Assembly (NCBI GenBank): GCA_900545785.1
Contig: URAA01000098.1
Location: forward strand, 1 to 5,266
Length of the DNA stretch: 5,266 nt
Reading direction: 5' to 3'
DNA from: an uncultured Dialister sp.
GTDB lineage: Bacteria; Bacillota; Negativicutes; Veillonellales; Dialisteraceae
The notes beneath the pieces are model-generated. The model saw only the letters and a list, made by a program, of their open reading frames with translations. It was not told the origin of the DNA and searched no databases. The stretch's first letter is position 1; every line of letters starts with the position of its first letter. This document shows, piece after piece, positions 1-5,266 of the stretch. The translations under genes and the position numbers were made by a program.

Positions 1-617
1 GCATTCTGTCGGCACTGTCCGCCTCCTTCGGCGGTATATTTACCTGCAATGCCAACAAAACCGAATTGTCAATCGGGTATGGAACGCTTTACGGTGATTT
101 GGCAGGCGCTCTCGCTGCCACGGGAGATCTGTGGAAACATCAGATATATGAACTGGGACGGGAATTAAATCATTTCTATGGTTCAAAAATCATCCCTGAC
201 GAAAATTTTTCCATAAAACCGAGTGCAGAGCTTTCTGAAAATCAAGATATCAACAAAGGATTAGGCGATCCTTTGATTTACGAATATCATGATTTTCTTT
301 TCCGCTCCTTCATTGAACCGAAGGAACGACTCACCCCTGAAGATATCCTTCTTCTGTACAGTCAGTCCCGTCTGGAAGAAACAATCGGTACAAAAGTAAA
401 AATTAATGAAATTTTCAAAACACCGATTGATTTTATCTCCGATCTTGAAAAATGGTGGAATTTATTTTCCGGTTTTGCCGTAGCCAAACGAATCCAGTCG
501 CCTCCCCTGCTTGCCCTCAGTCAAAGACCTTTCGGAAACGATTTGAGAGAATCCCAGATGTCGCCTTACTATACGGATACGTATTTACAACTCAAAAATA
601 AACTTATATCAAAATAG
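1..617 (+). CDS. nadE: NAD+ synthetase, C-terminal part (5' end outside window)
   Basis: This is the last 204 residues of an NAD+ synthetase, which amidates nicotinic acid adenine dinucleotide to NAD+ using ATP and ammonia as the final cytosolic step of NAD synthesis. The reading frame is open from base 3, so the gene enters from the left. Visible family signatures are NKTE (visible residues 18-21) followed by GYGTLYGDLAG (25-35), the conserved synthetase segment around the nucleotide site. PSAELSENQ (73-81) follows, and then a basic stretch KRIQSPP (162-168) with RPFGNDLRE (175-183) near the end. The long spacing and this tail resemble the long glutamine-dependent enzymes (N-terminal nitrilase-like glutaminase plus synthetase, over 600 residues) more than the short 275-residue type. 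That is inference, because the N-terminus is not in view. The stop TAG is followed 37 bases later by a hairpin terminator. Confidence 0.93.
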   Translation, partial: ILSALSASFGGIFTCNANKTELSIGYGTLYGDLAGALAATGDLWKHQIYELGRELNHFYGSKIIPDENFSIKPSAELSENQDINKGLGDPLIYEYHDFLFRSFIEPKERLTPEDILLLYSQSRLEETIGTKVKINEIFKTPIDFISDLEKWWNLFSGFAVAKRIQSPPLLALSQRPFGNDLRESQMSPYYTDTYLQLKNKLISK

Positions 618-654
618 ATTTTTCCTGTATTTTTATTTCTTACAGATAGGACAT

Positions 655-695
655 AAAAAGCATCACGCAAAATAATCAATTCGGTGATGCTTTTT
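655..695. terminator. Bidirectional terminator between nadE and the helicase
   Basis: A perfect 12-bp inverted repeat (655-666 with 684-695, arm AAAAAGCATCAC) encloses a 17-nt loop. Because the arms begin and end in A and T runs, the transcript from either strand ends in a GC-containing stem followed by U residues. It lies between two convergent genes, 37 bases past the nadE stop and 11 bases past the helicase stop, so one element probably serves both. The loop is larger than usual, which slightly weakens the call. Confidence 0.8.
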
Positions 696-706
696 ATATT
701 CTTTAA

Positions 707-2275
707 TTATATTTCTTTAAAATAGGGTTTGAATACGGAATCATGAATATTTCTTTTCTTATCTCCCCCATGTTTTTTTGCTTTATGGCTTCCCGAATGT
801 TCGTCTTTTTTATCTTCACTGTGTTTTCTTGCTTTATGATTATCCGAATATTCTTCTTTTCTGCCATTGCCGTGTTTTCTCTCTTTGTGATTTCCTTCAA
901 ACCGTCTGCGCCTTTCACCGCGCTGTCCTCCGTCAAAGCCTTTTCTTCTTTTGAACTGAGGACGTTCTTCGGTAATGTTCACGGGTGTCACATCAGGTTG
1001 TTTTGTCAATAATTTAATGGCTGCCGATACTAAGGAAACGGAATCGATATCATTTAACAGTTCTTCCGCATTTTCGCGATACTCTTCCAATCCTTCCGTC
1101 TGCGCCGTTTCCTGCAAGCTTTCAATAGCGGCACGCTGATTTCCTTCTATGACATCACTTAATGTGGGAATACTCTTTCTTGTAATTTTACGGCGGATCG
1201 CTCTTTCAATATCACGGAGCTGCCCCATTTCTCTGGAAACGACAAAAGTCATGGCCAGACCCGTTTGTCCGGCTCTTCCCGTACGCCCCACACGATGGAC
1301 ATAGATTTCCGGATCCTGAGGCATATCAAAATTGTATACATGGGTAACGCCGCTGATGTCAAGACCTCTTGCCGCCACATCCGTTGCTACCAGAATATCG
1401 ATCGTTCCTTCTTTAAACTGTCTTACTACCGTATCTCTCTTCTGCTGAGACAGATCGCCGTGAAGGCCTTCCGCCATATAACCGCGCTTTTTTAATGCTT
1501 CCGTCACTTCATCATCCCGTCGCTTGGTGCGGACAAAAACGATGGCCAGTTCAGGATTTTCCATATCCAATAACCGGCAGAGACAATCAAATTTCTGCCG
1601 ATCCGGCAATTCGATATATTCCTGCTCTACCAGATCAATGGTCACTGTAGCCGCCTTGATCTTGACAAGTTCCGGATCTTTCAGGAAAGATTCTGCCAAT
1701 TCTCTGATGGGGCCGGGCATGGTAGCAGAGAAAAACATGGTTTGCCTTTCTTCGGGCATGGCGGATAAAATATTACGGATATCGTCAATAAATCCCATAT
1801 CCACCATCTCATCCCCTTCGTCAAGGACAAGAATCTGCACATGAGATAAATCAATCGTCCCTCTTCTCATATGGTCCATGAGTCTTCCCGGTGTCGCCAC
1901 GATGATATTCGGTTTTTTACGGAGTGCTCTGAATTGTCTTTCAATATCCTGCCCGCCATAAATAGGAAGAGCATGAATCGGCAAATATTGAGCGAGTTTA
2001 TTAATTTCTTCCGCCGACTGAATCGCCAGTTCTCTCGTCGGAGAAAGAACAACAGCCTGCGGACCCGGCCTCTTCAGATCAATTCTTTCCAAAATCGGTA
2101 TCCCGAAAGCAGCGGTTTTACCCGTACCCGTCTGGGCCTGTCCGATCAGGTCCTTTCCTGCTGTCGCTGCGGGAATAGATGCTTTCTGAATCGGTGTCGG
2201 TTCTTCAAATCCCATATCTTTAATGGCCTTCATAATTTCAGGAACAAGACCTAATTCCATAAATGTATCGTACAT
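707..2275 (-). CDS. cshA: DEAD-box ATP-dependent RNA helicase, CshA-like, with DEGD motif II
   Basis: A 522-residue cytoplasmic RNA helicase that unwinds short RNA duplexes with ATP. Relatives act in ribosome assembly, cold adaptation and mRNA decay. All core motifs are visible in order: Q motif GFEEPTPIQ (22-30), Walker A AQTGTGKT (47-54), PTRELA (79-84), TPGR (128-131), motif II DEGD (152-155), SAT (183-185), IVFVRT (245-250), ATDVAARGLDI (297-307) and HRVGRTGR (327-334). Motif II has Gly where the family has Ala. Residues about 370-425 (IPTLSDVIEG, YRENAEELL, SVSLVSAAIKLLTK) resemble the dimerisation region of Firmicute CshA. The tail from about 440 is very basic and contains three 17-residue repeats. 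It shows no DbpA-type RNA-binding domain. The start is ATG, preceded by a strong AGGAGG at 2281-2286 with 5-nt spacing. The gene is a single unit with its own promoter and a hairpin in its leader. The symbol is by resemblance only. Confidence 0.95.
   Translation of the reverse strand: MYDTFMELGLVPEIMKAIKDMGFEEPTPIQKASIPAATAGKDLIGQAQTGTGKTAAFGIPILERIDLKRPGPQAVVLSPTRELAIQSAEEINKLAQYLPIHALPIYGGQDIERQFRALRKKPNIIVATPGRLMDHMRRGTIDLSHVQILVLDEGDEMVDMGFIDDIRNILSAMPEERQTMFFSATMPGPIRELAESFLKDPELVKIKAATVTIDLVEQEYIELPDRQKFDCLCRLLDMENPELAIVFVRTKRRDDEVTEALKKRGYMAEGLHGDLSQQKRDTVVRQFKEGTIDILVATDVAARGLDISGVTHVYNFDMPQDPEIYVHRVGRTGRAGQTGLAMTFVVSREMGQLRDIERAIRRKITRKSIPTLSDVIEGNQRAAIESLQETAQTEGLEEYRENAEELLNDIDSVSLVSAAIKLLTKQPDVTPVNITEERPQFKRRKGFDGGQRGERRRRFEGNHKERKHGNGRKEEYSDNHKARKHSEDKKDEHSGSHKAKKHGGDKKRNIHDSVFKPYFKEI
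740..892 (-). repeat. Three 51-bp / 17-residue tandem repeats in the helicase tail
   Basis: Residues 462-478, 479-495 and 496-512 of the helicase form three contiguous 17-residue units. They begin NHKERKHGNG, NHKARKHSED and SHKAKKHGGD and share the pattern (N/S)-H-K-x-(R/K)-K-H followed by a K/R/D/E-rich half. The DNA units are exactly 51 bp but diverged, so the amplification is not recent or has been under codon-level drift. The tail is positively charged and histidine-rich, and is probably disordered and RNA-contacting (inference). Confidence 0.85.
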
Positions 2276-2280
2276 TCATA

Positions 2281-2286
2281 CCTCCT
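2281..2286 (-). promoter_or_regulatory. Shine-Dalgarno of the helicase gene
   Basis: AGGAGG on the minus strand, 5 nt before the ATG at 2275. It fixes the start. An out-of-frame ATG at 2279-2277 lies only 1 nt from the AGGAGG and is too close to be used. Confidence 0.85.
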
Positions 2287-2291
2287 GTACG

Positions 2292-2319
2292 AAAAAAAAG
2301 AAGCAACAAGCGCTTCCTT
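2292..2319 (-). terminator. Terminator-like hairpin in the helicase 5' leader (candidate attenuator)
   Basis: Read on the minus strand, AAGGAAGC (2319-2312) and GCTTCTTT (2304-2297) pair over 8 bp with one G-U, around a 7-nt loop. They are followed by five more T residues, giving an unbroken run of eight T. This is the form of an intrinsic terminator, yet it sits between the promoter (about 2359) and the Shine-Dalgarno (2281-2286) of the same gene. An upstream leader segment, AGGCAATAA (2347-2339), can pair with TTGTTGCTT (2309-2301) over 9 positions including two G-U pairs. That pairing would break the hairpin. Seen: the stem, the U-run and the alternative pairing. Inferred: that it controls read-through. 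Confidence 0.55.
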
Positions 2320-2358
2320 ATAATAAACTTTTGTTTAATTATTGCCTGTAACTGCAAT

Positions 2359-2367
2359 ATTATATCA
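2359..2367 (-). promoter_or_regulatory. Extended -10 promoter of the helicase gene
   Basis: The minus strand reads TGATATAAT, an extended -10 (TGn followed by a perfect TATAAT at 2364-2359). The -35 position at 17-nt spacing is TTTTCC (2387-2382), a poor match, as is common for extended -10 promoters. Transcription would begin near 2352, giving a leader of about 77 nt that contains the hairpin at 2292-2319. Confidence 0.6.
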
Positions 2368-2452
2368 TAATTTTCACATAAGGAAAAATATTTTATTTCC
2401 CCATTCCTGCTTGCATGACCGGAATCTTCATATAAATCAAATAAATTTCATT

Positions 2453-2478
2453 AAAAAAAGCTCCCTACGGGAGCTTTT
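2453..2478 (-). terminator. Terminator of the rpsF-ssb-rpsR operon
   Basis: A perfect 10-bp stem (AAAAGCTCCC with GGGAGCTTTT; arms 2456-2465 and 2469-2478) with a 3-nt loop. On the minus strand the stem is followed by a T run (7 T at 2459-2453). It begins 8 bases after the rpsR stop, a textbook intrinsic terminator ending the operon before the helicase promoter. Confidence 0.9.
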
Positions 2479-2485
2479 ATAGCCA

Positions 2486-2719
2486 TCAGTCTGCGCTGAA
2501 GGGAAGCAGTGCAATCGCTCTTGCTCTTTTAATGGCAAGGTTGATTTTACGCTGATGCTTTGCGCAAATTCCTGTTACACGACGGGGAAGAATCTTGCCT
2601 CTTTCAGAAACGAAACGGCGAAGTGTTGCCATGTCTTTATAATCTACATGATCAACATGATCAACGCAGCATTGGCAGACTTTTCTTCTCGGTCTTCTTA
2701 TTTTATCTCTCTTAATCAT
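2486..2719 (-). CDS. rpsR: Ribosomal protein bS18, zinc-ligand-bearing form
   Basis: A 77-residue small-subunit protein that binds 16S rRNA as a heterodimer with bS6 in the platform. The family core is clear: DYKD (26-29), then RRFVSERGKILPRRVTG (34-50) and IKRARAIALLPF near the end. C15, C18, C52 and H55 form a CxxC...CxxH set, matching the 'C+' type of bS18 that is thought to bind zinc. An extra Cys at position 17 sits beside them. The start is ATG with GGAGG at 2724-2728 and 4-nt spacing. It is the last gene of the operon, 20 nt after the ssb stop, and a strong terminator follows. Confidence 0.97.
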   Translation of the reverse strand: MIKRDKIRRPRRKVCQCCVDHVDHVDYKDMATLRRFVSERGKILPRRVTGICAKHQRKINLAIKRARAIALLPFSAD

Positions 2720-2739
2720 ATTTCCTCCATACTTGAGAA

Positions 2740-3177
2740 TCAGAAGGGAATATCCTCATCAGTGTGAGAATCTCCAAACTGATTGAAACCGCCTTTAGAC
2801 TGGCTGTAATTTTCGCTGCCGGCAAAATTTTGATCCTGCATCTGAGTACGGGCACCCGTGCCGATGGGAAGTGCGATCATATTTGCCACAACTTCGGTAA
2901 CATATCTTCTTTGTCCGTCCGGGGTATCGTAAGATCTGGTAGAATAACGGCCTTCCACAAAAACGCGGCTGCCTTTTTTCAACTGATTGCCTACCGCTTC
3001 AGCCAAGGTTCCCCAAGCTACGATATTGATCCAATCGGTAAGTTCCCGCTGTTCTCCCTGCGGAGTGGTATAATTACGATTTACCGCAATAGAAAAAGAT
3101 GCGACGGCCCGTCCTGTTTTAGTGGCACGAATCTGCGGATCTCTTGCCAGATTACCCATTACTTGAACTGAATTCAT
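2740..3177 (-). CDS. ssb: Single-stranded DNA-binding protein
   Basis: A 145-residue SSB that coats single-stranded DNA in replication, repair and recombination as a homotetramer and recruits partner proteins. The N-terminal OB fold spans about 1-104. It starts MNSVQVMGNLARDPQ and contains DWINIVAWG (48-56), GSRVFVEGRYSTRSY (69-83) and RYVTEVVA (91-98). A Gly/Gln/Ser/Asn-rich linker of about 35 residues follows, ending in the acidic tip DEDIPF (140-145), the site that binds SSB partner proteins. The linker is short compared with many SSBs. The start is ATG with AGAGG at 3186-3190. It lies between rpsF and rpsR (17 and 20 nt gaps), the widespread arrangement, so it is co-transcribed and probably exposed to their autoregulation. 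Confidence 0.97.
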   Translation of the reverse strand: MNSVQVMGNLARDPQIRATKTGRAVASFSIAVNRNYTTPQGEQRELTDWINIVAWGTLAEAVGNQLKKGSRVFVEGRYSTRSYDTPDGQRRYVTEVVANMIALPIGTGARTQMQDQNFAGSENYSQSKGGFNQFGDSHTDEDIPF

Positions 3178-3194
3178 ATTGTTTACCTCTGGTT

Positions 3195-3479
3195 TTAGTC
3201 ATCTTGCTTAACAATGATATGACGGATAATTTCTTCATGAATCTTGATGATACGGTCAAGTTCCGCAATCTGTGACGGGTCAGCTTCGAAATCGACAACT
3301 ACATAGTAGCCTTCATTCTGATGCTTGACTTCGTATGCCAGATGACGTTTGCCCCATTCATCAACTTTCACAACTGTTCCGCCGATACGAACAATCGTAT
3401 CTTGAATCAGTTTTACTGCAGACTGAATTACTTCTTCGTTTGCAACATTCACGACGAACATAACTTCATACTTTTTCAC
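3195..3479 (-). CDS. rpsF: Ribosomal protein bS6
   Basis: A 94-residue small-subunit protein that pairs with bS18 on the 16S rRNA central domain. It begins MKKYEVMFVV and contains WGKRHLAYEVKHQNEGYYVVVDFEA (42-66), the conserved core of the family, and ends HIIVKQDD without the long acidic or glutamate tail seen in some bacteria. The start codon is GTG (3479-3477). It is supported by a strong AAAAGGAGG at 3487-3495 with 7-nt spacing and by normal family length from this point. It is the first gene of the operon with ssb and rpsR. Its Shine-Dalgarno falls inside a leader that can fold over it, which fits feedback by the S6:S18 complex. Confidence 0.97.
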   Translation of the reverse strand: MKKYEVMFVVNVANEEVIQSAVKLIQDTIVRIGGTVVKVDEWGKRHLAYEVKHQNEGYYVVVDFEADPSQIAELDRIIKIHEEIIRHIIVKQDD

Positions 3480-3486
3480 GAAATCG

Positions 3487-3550
3487 CCTCCTTTTCGGAC
3501 CTATGTCCCATGCTCTCCATGGGCCAGGAAGTTACTTGTAAATAACAAGC
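3487..3550 (-). promoter_or_regulatory. Structured rpsF leader, probable S6:S18 autoregulatory element
   Basis: From a start near 3550 the leader RNA shows a small 5' hairpin (CTTGT/ACAAG, 3549-3535) and then a perfect 6-bp hairpin CCCATG/CATGGG with loop GAGAG (3523-3507). Outside that hairpin, CTTCCT (3531-3526) can pair with the Shine-Dalgarno core AGGAGG (3492-3487). Its CCT can pair instead with AGG (3502-3500). The segment between carries CCG followed by AAAA (CCG at 3498-3496). Known for the family: the rpsF leader in many bacteria binds S6:S18 through a conserved CCG near a hairpin, mimicking the 16S site, and represses translation. That this leader is a member is inferred from the position, the CCG and the Shine-Dalgarno pairing; I did not align it to the model. 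Confidence 0.6.
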
Positions 3551-3556
3551 TTTTAT

Positions 3557-3585
3557 ATTATACAAGCCCGATCGGAAAAATGCAA
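3557..3585 (-). promoter_or_regulatory. Promoter of the rpsF-ssb-rpsR operon
   Basis: On the minus strand, TTGCAT (3585-3580), 17 nt, then a perfect TATAAT (3562-3557). This is close to the sigma-70/sigma-A consensus with ideal spacing, as expected for a highly expressed ribosomal operon. Transcription should start about 7 nt downstream, near 3550, leaving a leader of about 70 nt before the GTG. Confidence 0.85.
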
Positions 3586-3668
3586 ATTTATAAACAAATT
3601 TCTTTGGCGTCTGTATCGTTTTTTGAATGCAGCGGGAAAATTTTGTTATTGATAATTTACCAACCAAC

Positions 3669-3696
3669 TTTACTCATGATATACTATTAATATAAT
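3669..3696 (+). promoter_or_regulatory. Candidate promoter of citC
   Basis: TTTACT (3669-3674), 16 nt, TATAAT (3691-3696), giving a start near 3703 and a 63-nt leader. A second option is TTTACC (3656-3661), 18 nt, TATACT (3680-3685). The spacer is very AT-rich, so chance matches are likely and only the perfect TATAAT stands out. Confidence 0.45.
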
Positions 3697-3703
3697 AAAT
3701 AAT

Positions 3704-3728
3704 GTTTACAATATAAAGAAATGTATAC
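3704..3728 (+). promoter_or_regulatory. Inverted repeat at the start of the citC leader (operator candidate)
   Basis: GTTTACA (3704-3710) and TGTATAC (3722-3728) are inverted copies matching at 6 of 7 positions, with 11 nt between them. They lie immediately downstream of the predicted citC start (near 3703), where a bound repressor could block transcription. No regulator is identifiable from the window. In such AT-rich DNA a 6/7 repeat can arise by chance. Confidence 0.25.
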
Positions 3729-3765
3729 CCCATATTTTATTTTTTATCTGATAAGGAGATAATAC

Positions 3766-4863
3766 ATGATTACAGAACGGGAAATTTTTCTGACCGATCC
3801 TGAAGAAAAACAGAAAGTTGTCGATTTTTTAAAAACTTTTGATCTTACTTTCACAGGAAATATCGATTATACCATGGGCCTTTTTGATGACGGCAAATTA
3901 ATCGGCACCGGTTCTTTAGGCGGCCGTGTCATGAGAAATATAGCCATCAGCAAAGATTATCAGAAAAAAGGTCTTACCCACCGCATCATTCGTAACCTGC
4001 AGGGCGAATCGAACAGGCGGGGCATAACGGGCAACCAGATTTTCACCAAGCCGAAGAATGTTCCCGTATTTGAACATATGGGATTCACGGAAGTGGCTAC
4101 GGCGGAACCTTATGCAGGTCTTTTAGAAAGGGGACAGGATACGCTCGAAGATTATCTGACCCGTGTCCGTTCCATTCTCGGTACGGGAGAAGGGAAGAAC
4201 CGCGGTGCCATTGTTATGAACTGCAATCCTTTCACTTTGGGCCATCGTTCTCTTGTAGAATATGCAGTCAATCACTGCGATGAAGTTATTATTTTTGCCG
4301 TACAGGAAGATCGCTCCATATTCCCCTTTTCCGATCGTTTTTCTTTGATTAAACAGGGTGTTCAGGATATGAAGGGTGTTTCCGTCGTCAGCGGCGGCAA
4401 TTATATCATTTCCAACGCTACCTTCCCTACCTATTTCATCAAAGGTACTGATGAACTTGCGGCACAGACAAAATTAGACGCCACCGTTTTTGCCACACGC
4501 ATTGCTCCCGCCTTGAACATTACCGTTCGTTTCGTAGGGGAAGAACCGACGGACAAAACCACTTTGGCATACAATCAGTCCATGAAAGAAGTATTTTCCA
4601 ATAACGGAATCGAATTAAAGGTCATTCCCCGCGAGCAAAAAGGAAATCAGGTCGTCAGCGCTTCTTCCGTCCGCAAAGCTCTCGCCGAAGATGATTGGGA
4701 AACCGTTTACCGCATGGTTCCGAAAACCACGCTGGTTTATCTCCAAAGCGATGCAGGAAAAGAGATCATCCGTAAAATAAAAATGGCGGAAGCTTTTAAA
4801 AAAATGGATGAACAGGAAAAGAATAAAAAGAATTCCGAAGATTCCGGAGAAAAAAGAAAATAA
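3766..4863 (+). CDS. citC: [Citrate (pro-3S)-lyase] ligase (acetate:SH-citrate lyase ligase)
   Basis: A 365-residue cytosolic enzyme that uses ATP and acetate to acetylate the phosphoribosyl-dephospho-CoA group on citrate lyase gamma subunit, switching the lyase on for citrate fermentation. Two parts are visible. An N-terminal GNAT-like domain spans about 1-115 (GTGSLGGRVMRNIAIS, DYQKKGLTHRII, NVPVFEHMGF). A C-terminal nucleotidyltransferase domain starts at about 146, with NPFTLGHR (154-161) as the HxGH-type ATP motif and VSASSVRKAL (297-306) as the second signature. The last 25 or so residues (from about 341) are a lysine/glutamate-rich tail that looks unstructured and makes it slightly longer than typical CitC. 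The start is ATG with AAGGAG at 3753-3758 and 7-nt spacing. It stands alone: no citD, citE, citF, citX or citG is next to it in this window, and terminator hairpins close it off. Its partner lyase genes must lie elsewhere or be absent. Confidence 0.94.
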   Translation: MITEREIFLTDPEEKQKVVDFLKTFDLTFTGNIDYTMGLFDDGKLIGTGSLGGRVMRNIAISKDYQKKGLTHRIIRNLQGESNRRGITGNQIFTKPKNVPVFEHMGFTEVATAEPYAGLLERGQDTLEDYLTRVRSILGTGEGKNRGAIVMNCNPFTLGHRSLVEYAVNHCDEVIIFAVQEDRSIFPFSDRFSLIKQGVQDMKGVSVVSGGNYIISNATFPTYFIKGTDELAAQTKLDATVFATRIAPALNITVRFVGEEPTDKTTLAYNQSMKEVFSNNGIELKVIPREQKGNQVVSASSVRKALAEDDWETVYRMVPKTTLVYLQSDAGKEIIRKIKMAEAFKKMDEQEKNKKNSEDSGEKRK

Positions 4864-4872
4864 AGAATAAGG

Positions 4873-4912
4873 AAATATAAAAATTCCCGATTCAAAGGGA
4901 ATTTTTATATTT
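4873..4912 (+). terminator. Terminator after citC
   Basis: A perfect 16-bp inverted repeat (4873-4888 with 4897-4912) around an 8-nt loop. The core is ATTCCC/GGGAAT flanked by A and T runs, and it begins 9 bases past the citC stop. The AT-rich outer stem supplies the U-rich end on either strand, but only citC reads into it here. It separates citC from the next gene on the same strand. Confidence 0.85.
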
Positions 4913-4970
4913 CTTGTGTTCACCTGTTCCGAAAATATCTCACTTTTAAAACGATTACGGGAGAATTTTT

Positions 4971-5266
4971 ATGAGAATATTGATAGAATTATTTCTTGTT
5001 TTTTTCAAAATAGGAGCCGTTACCTTCGGCGGCGGTTATGCCATGCTTCCTATTCTGCAAAAAGAAGTGGTGGAAAATAAAAAATGGGGTACTGATGAAG
5101 AATTGATGGACTATTTTGCCATCGGCCAATGCACCCCCGGTATGATCGCCGTCAACGTCGCCACTTTCATCGGTTACAAATTGAGCGGTATCAGCGGCGG
5201 TATCCTTGCCACATTGGGTATCATCACCCCTTCTATCATTATCATTACCCTCATTGCTCTGTTTCT
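4971..5266 (+). CDS. chrA: Chromate transporter, CHR family, N-terminal part (3' end outside window)
   Basis: The first 98 codons of a membrane transporter of the chromate (CHR) family, frame open to the window edge. It starts MRILIELFLVFFKIGAVTFGGGYAMLP and continues with EVVENKKWGTDEELMDYFAIGQ, then CTPGMIAVNVATFIGYK and a hydrophobic stretch TLGIITPSIIIITLIALF. The FGGGYAMLP motif and the GQ-TPGMIAVNVATFIGY motif are the family hallmarks. Such short-chain proteins are usually about 180-200 residues and encoded as tandem pairs, so a second half probably follows the window. The physiological substrate in anaerobes without chromate exposure is uncertain. The start is ATG with GGGAG at 4959-4963 and 7-nt spacing. 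Only 58 bases separate it from the citC terminator. A poor promoter match (TTGTGT at 4914-4919, TATCTC at 4936-4941) is all I see there. Confidence 0.92.
   Translation, partial: MRILIELFLVFFKIGAVTFGGGYAMLPILQKEVVENKKWGTDEELMDYFAIGQCTPGMIAVNVATFIGYKLSGISGGILATLGIITPSIIIITLIALF

Noticed and set aside
743..2254. Several plus-strand open frames opposite the helicase (for example 1524-1844 and 1871-2254).
   Set aside because: They have no plausible ribosome binding sites or family signatures and lie antisense to a clearly coding gene. They are shadow frames.
2638..2665. Tandem 9-bp repeat in rpsR (VDH VDH VDY) that could be an in-frame expansion.
   Set aside because: The normal bS18 family has the same length here with a similar D-x-I-D-Y-I-D-Y pattern, so nothing has been inserted.
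3476..3520. Small leader ORF (ATG at 3520) of 14 codons whose TGA overlaps the rpsF GTG start as GTGA, suggesting translational coupling.
   Set aside because: It lacks a convincing ribosome binding site, its ATG lies within the hairpin stem, and the strong Shine-Dalgarno serves rpsF directly. Its reading frame is best explained by chance.
3649..3663. FNR/CRP-like dyad (TTGAT ... ACCAA) upstream of citC.
   Set aside because: Spacing is 5 rather than 4, one arm position mismatches, and it overlaps a candidate -35 in AT-rich DNA. There is not enough to name a site.
4615..4923. Minus-strand open frame rich in Phe and Ile overlapping the citC 3' end, looking like a membrane protein.
   Set aside because: The hydrophobicity is the antisense reading of the Lys/Glu-rich citC tail, and its start lies across the citC terminator region. 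It is an artefact.

Overview
The window looks like ordinary chromosome from an anaerobic, low-to-mid GC Firmicute (Bacillota). The mix of genes (a CshA-type DEAD-box helicase, an rpsF-ssb-rpsR operon, a citrate lyase ligase and a short-chain chromate transporter) and the protein style suggest the Negativicutes (Dialister/Megasphaera/Veillonella relatives). That placement is an inference from recall and was not tested by a search.

Layout, left to right. Positions 1-617 (+) hold the C-terminal third of an NAD+ synthetase (nadE). It converges on a DEAD-box RNA helicase (707-2275, -), and a hairpin with T-runs on both strands (655-695) can end both transcripts. The helicase has its own extended -10 promoter and a 5' leader of about 75 nt. 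Just before its ribosome binding site the leader carries a terminator-like hairpin with a U-run. Next comes the conserved operon rpsF-ssb-rpsR (3479 down to 2486, -), closed by a strong terminator at 2453-2478. It is driven from a near-consensus promoter at 3557-3585. Its roughly 70-nt leader can fold so that the rpsF Shine-Dalgarno is sequestered, and it has a CCG element like the known S6:S18 autoregulatory leader. A divergent AT-rich spacer leads to citC (3766-4863, +), a stand-alone citrate lyase ligase with its own candidate promoter, an inverted repeat at the start of its leader and a 16-bp terminator stem. The window ends in the first 98 codons of a chromate transporter of the CHR family (4971 onward, +).

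The rpsF-ssb-rpsR cluster couples ribosome assembly (bS6 and bS18 bind each other on 16S rRNA) with single-stranded DNA binding. The neighbouring helicase probably also works in ribosome assembly or RNA turnover. The other genes are independent metabolic or transport functions.

I see no mobile element, CRISPR array, tRNA or rRNA, and no clear sign of a novel multi-gene system. The items most worth a second look are regulatory RNA and protein details: the helicase leader attenuator, the DEGD variant of motif II, the 17-residue repeats in the helicase tail, the rpsF leader, and the citC operator-like repeat.
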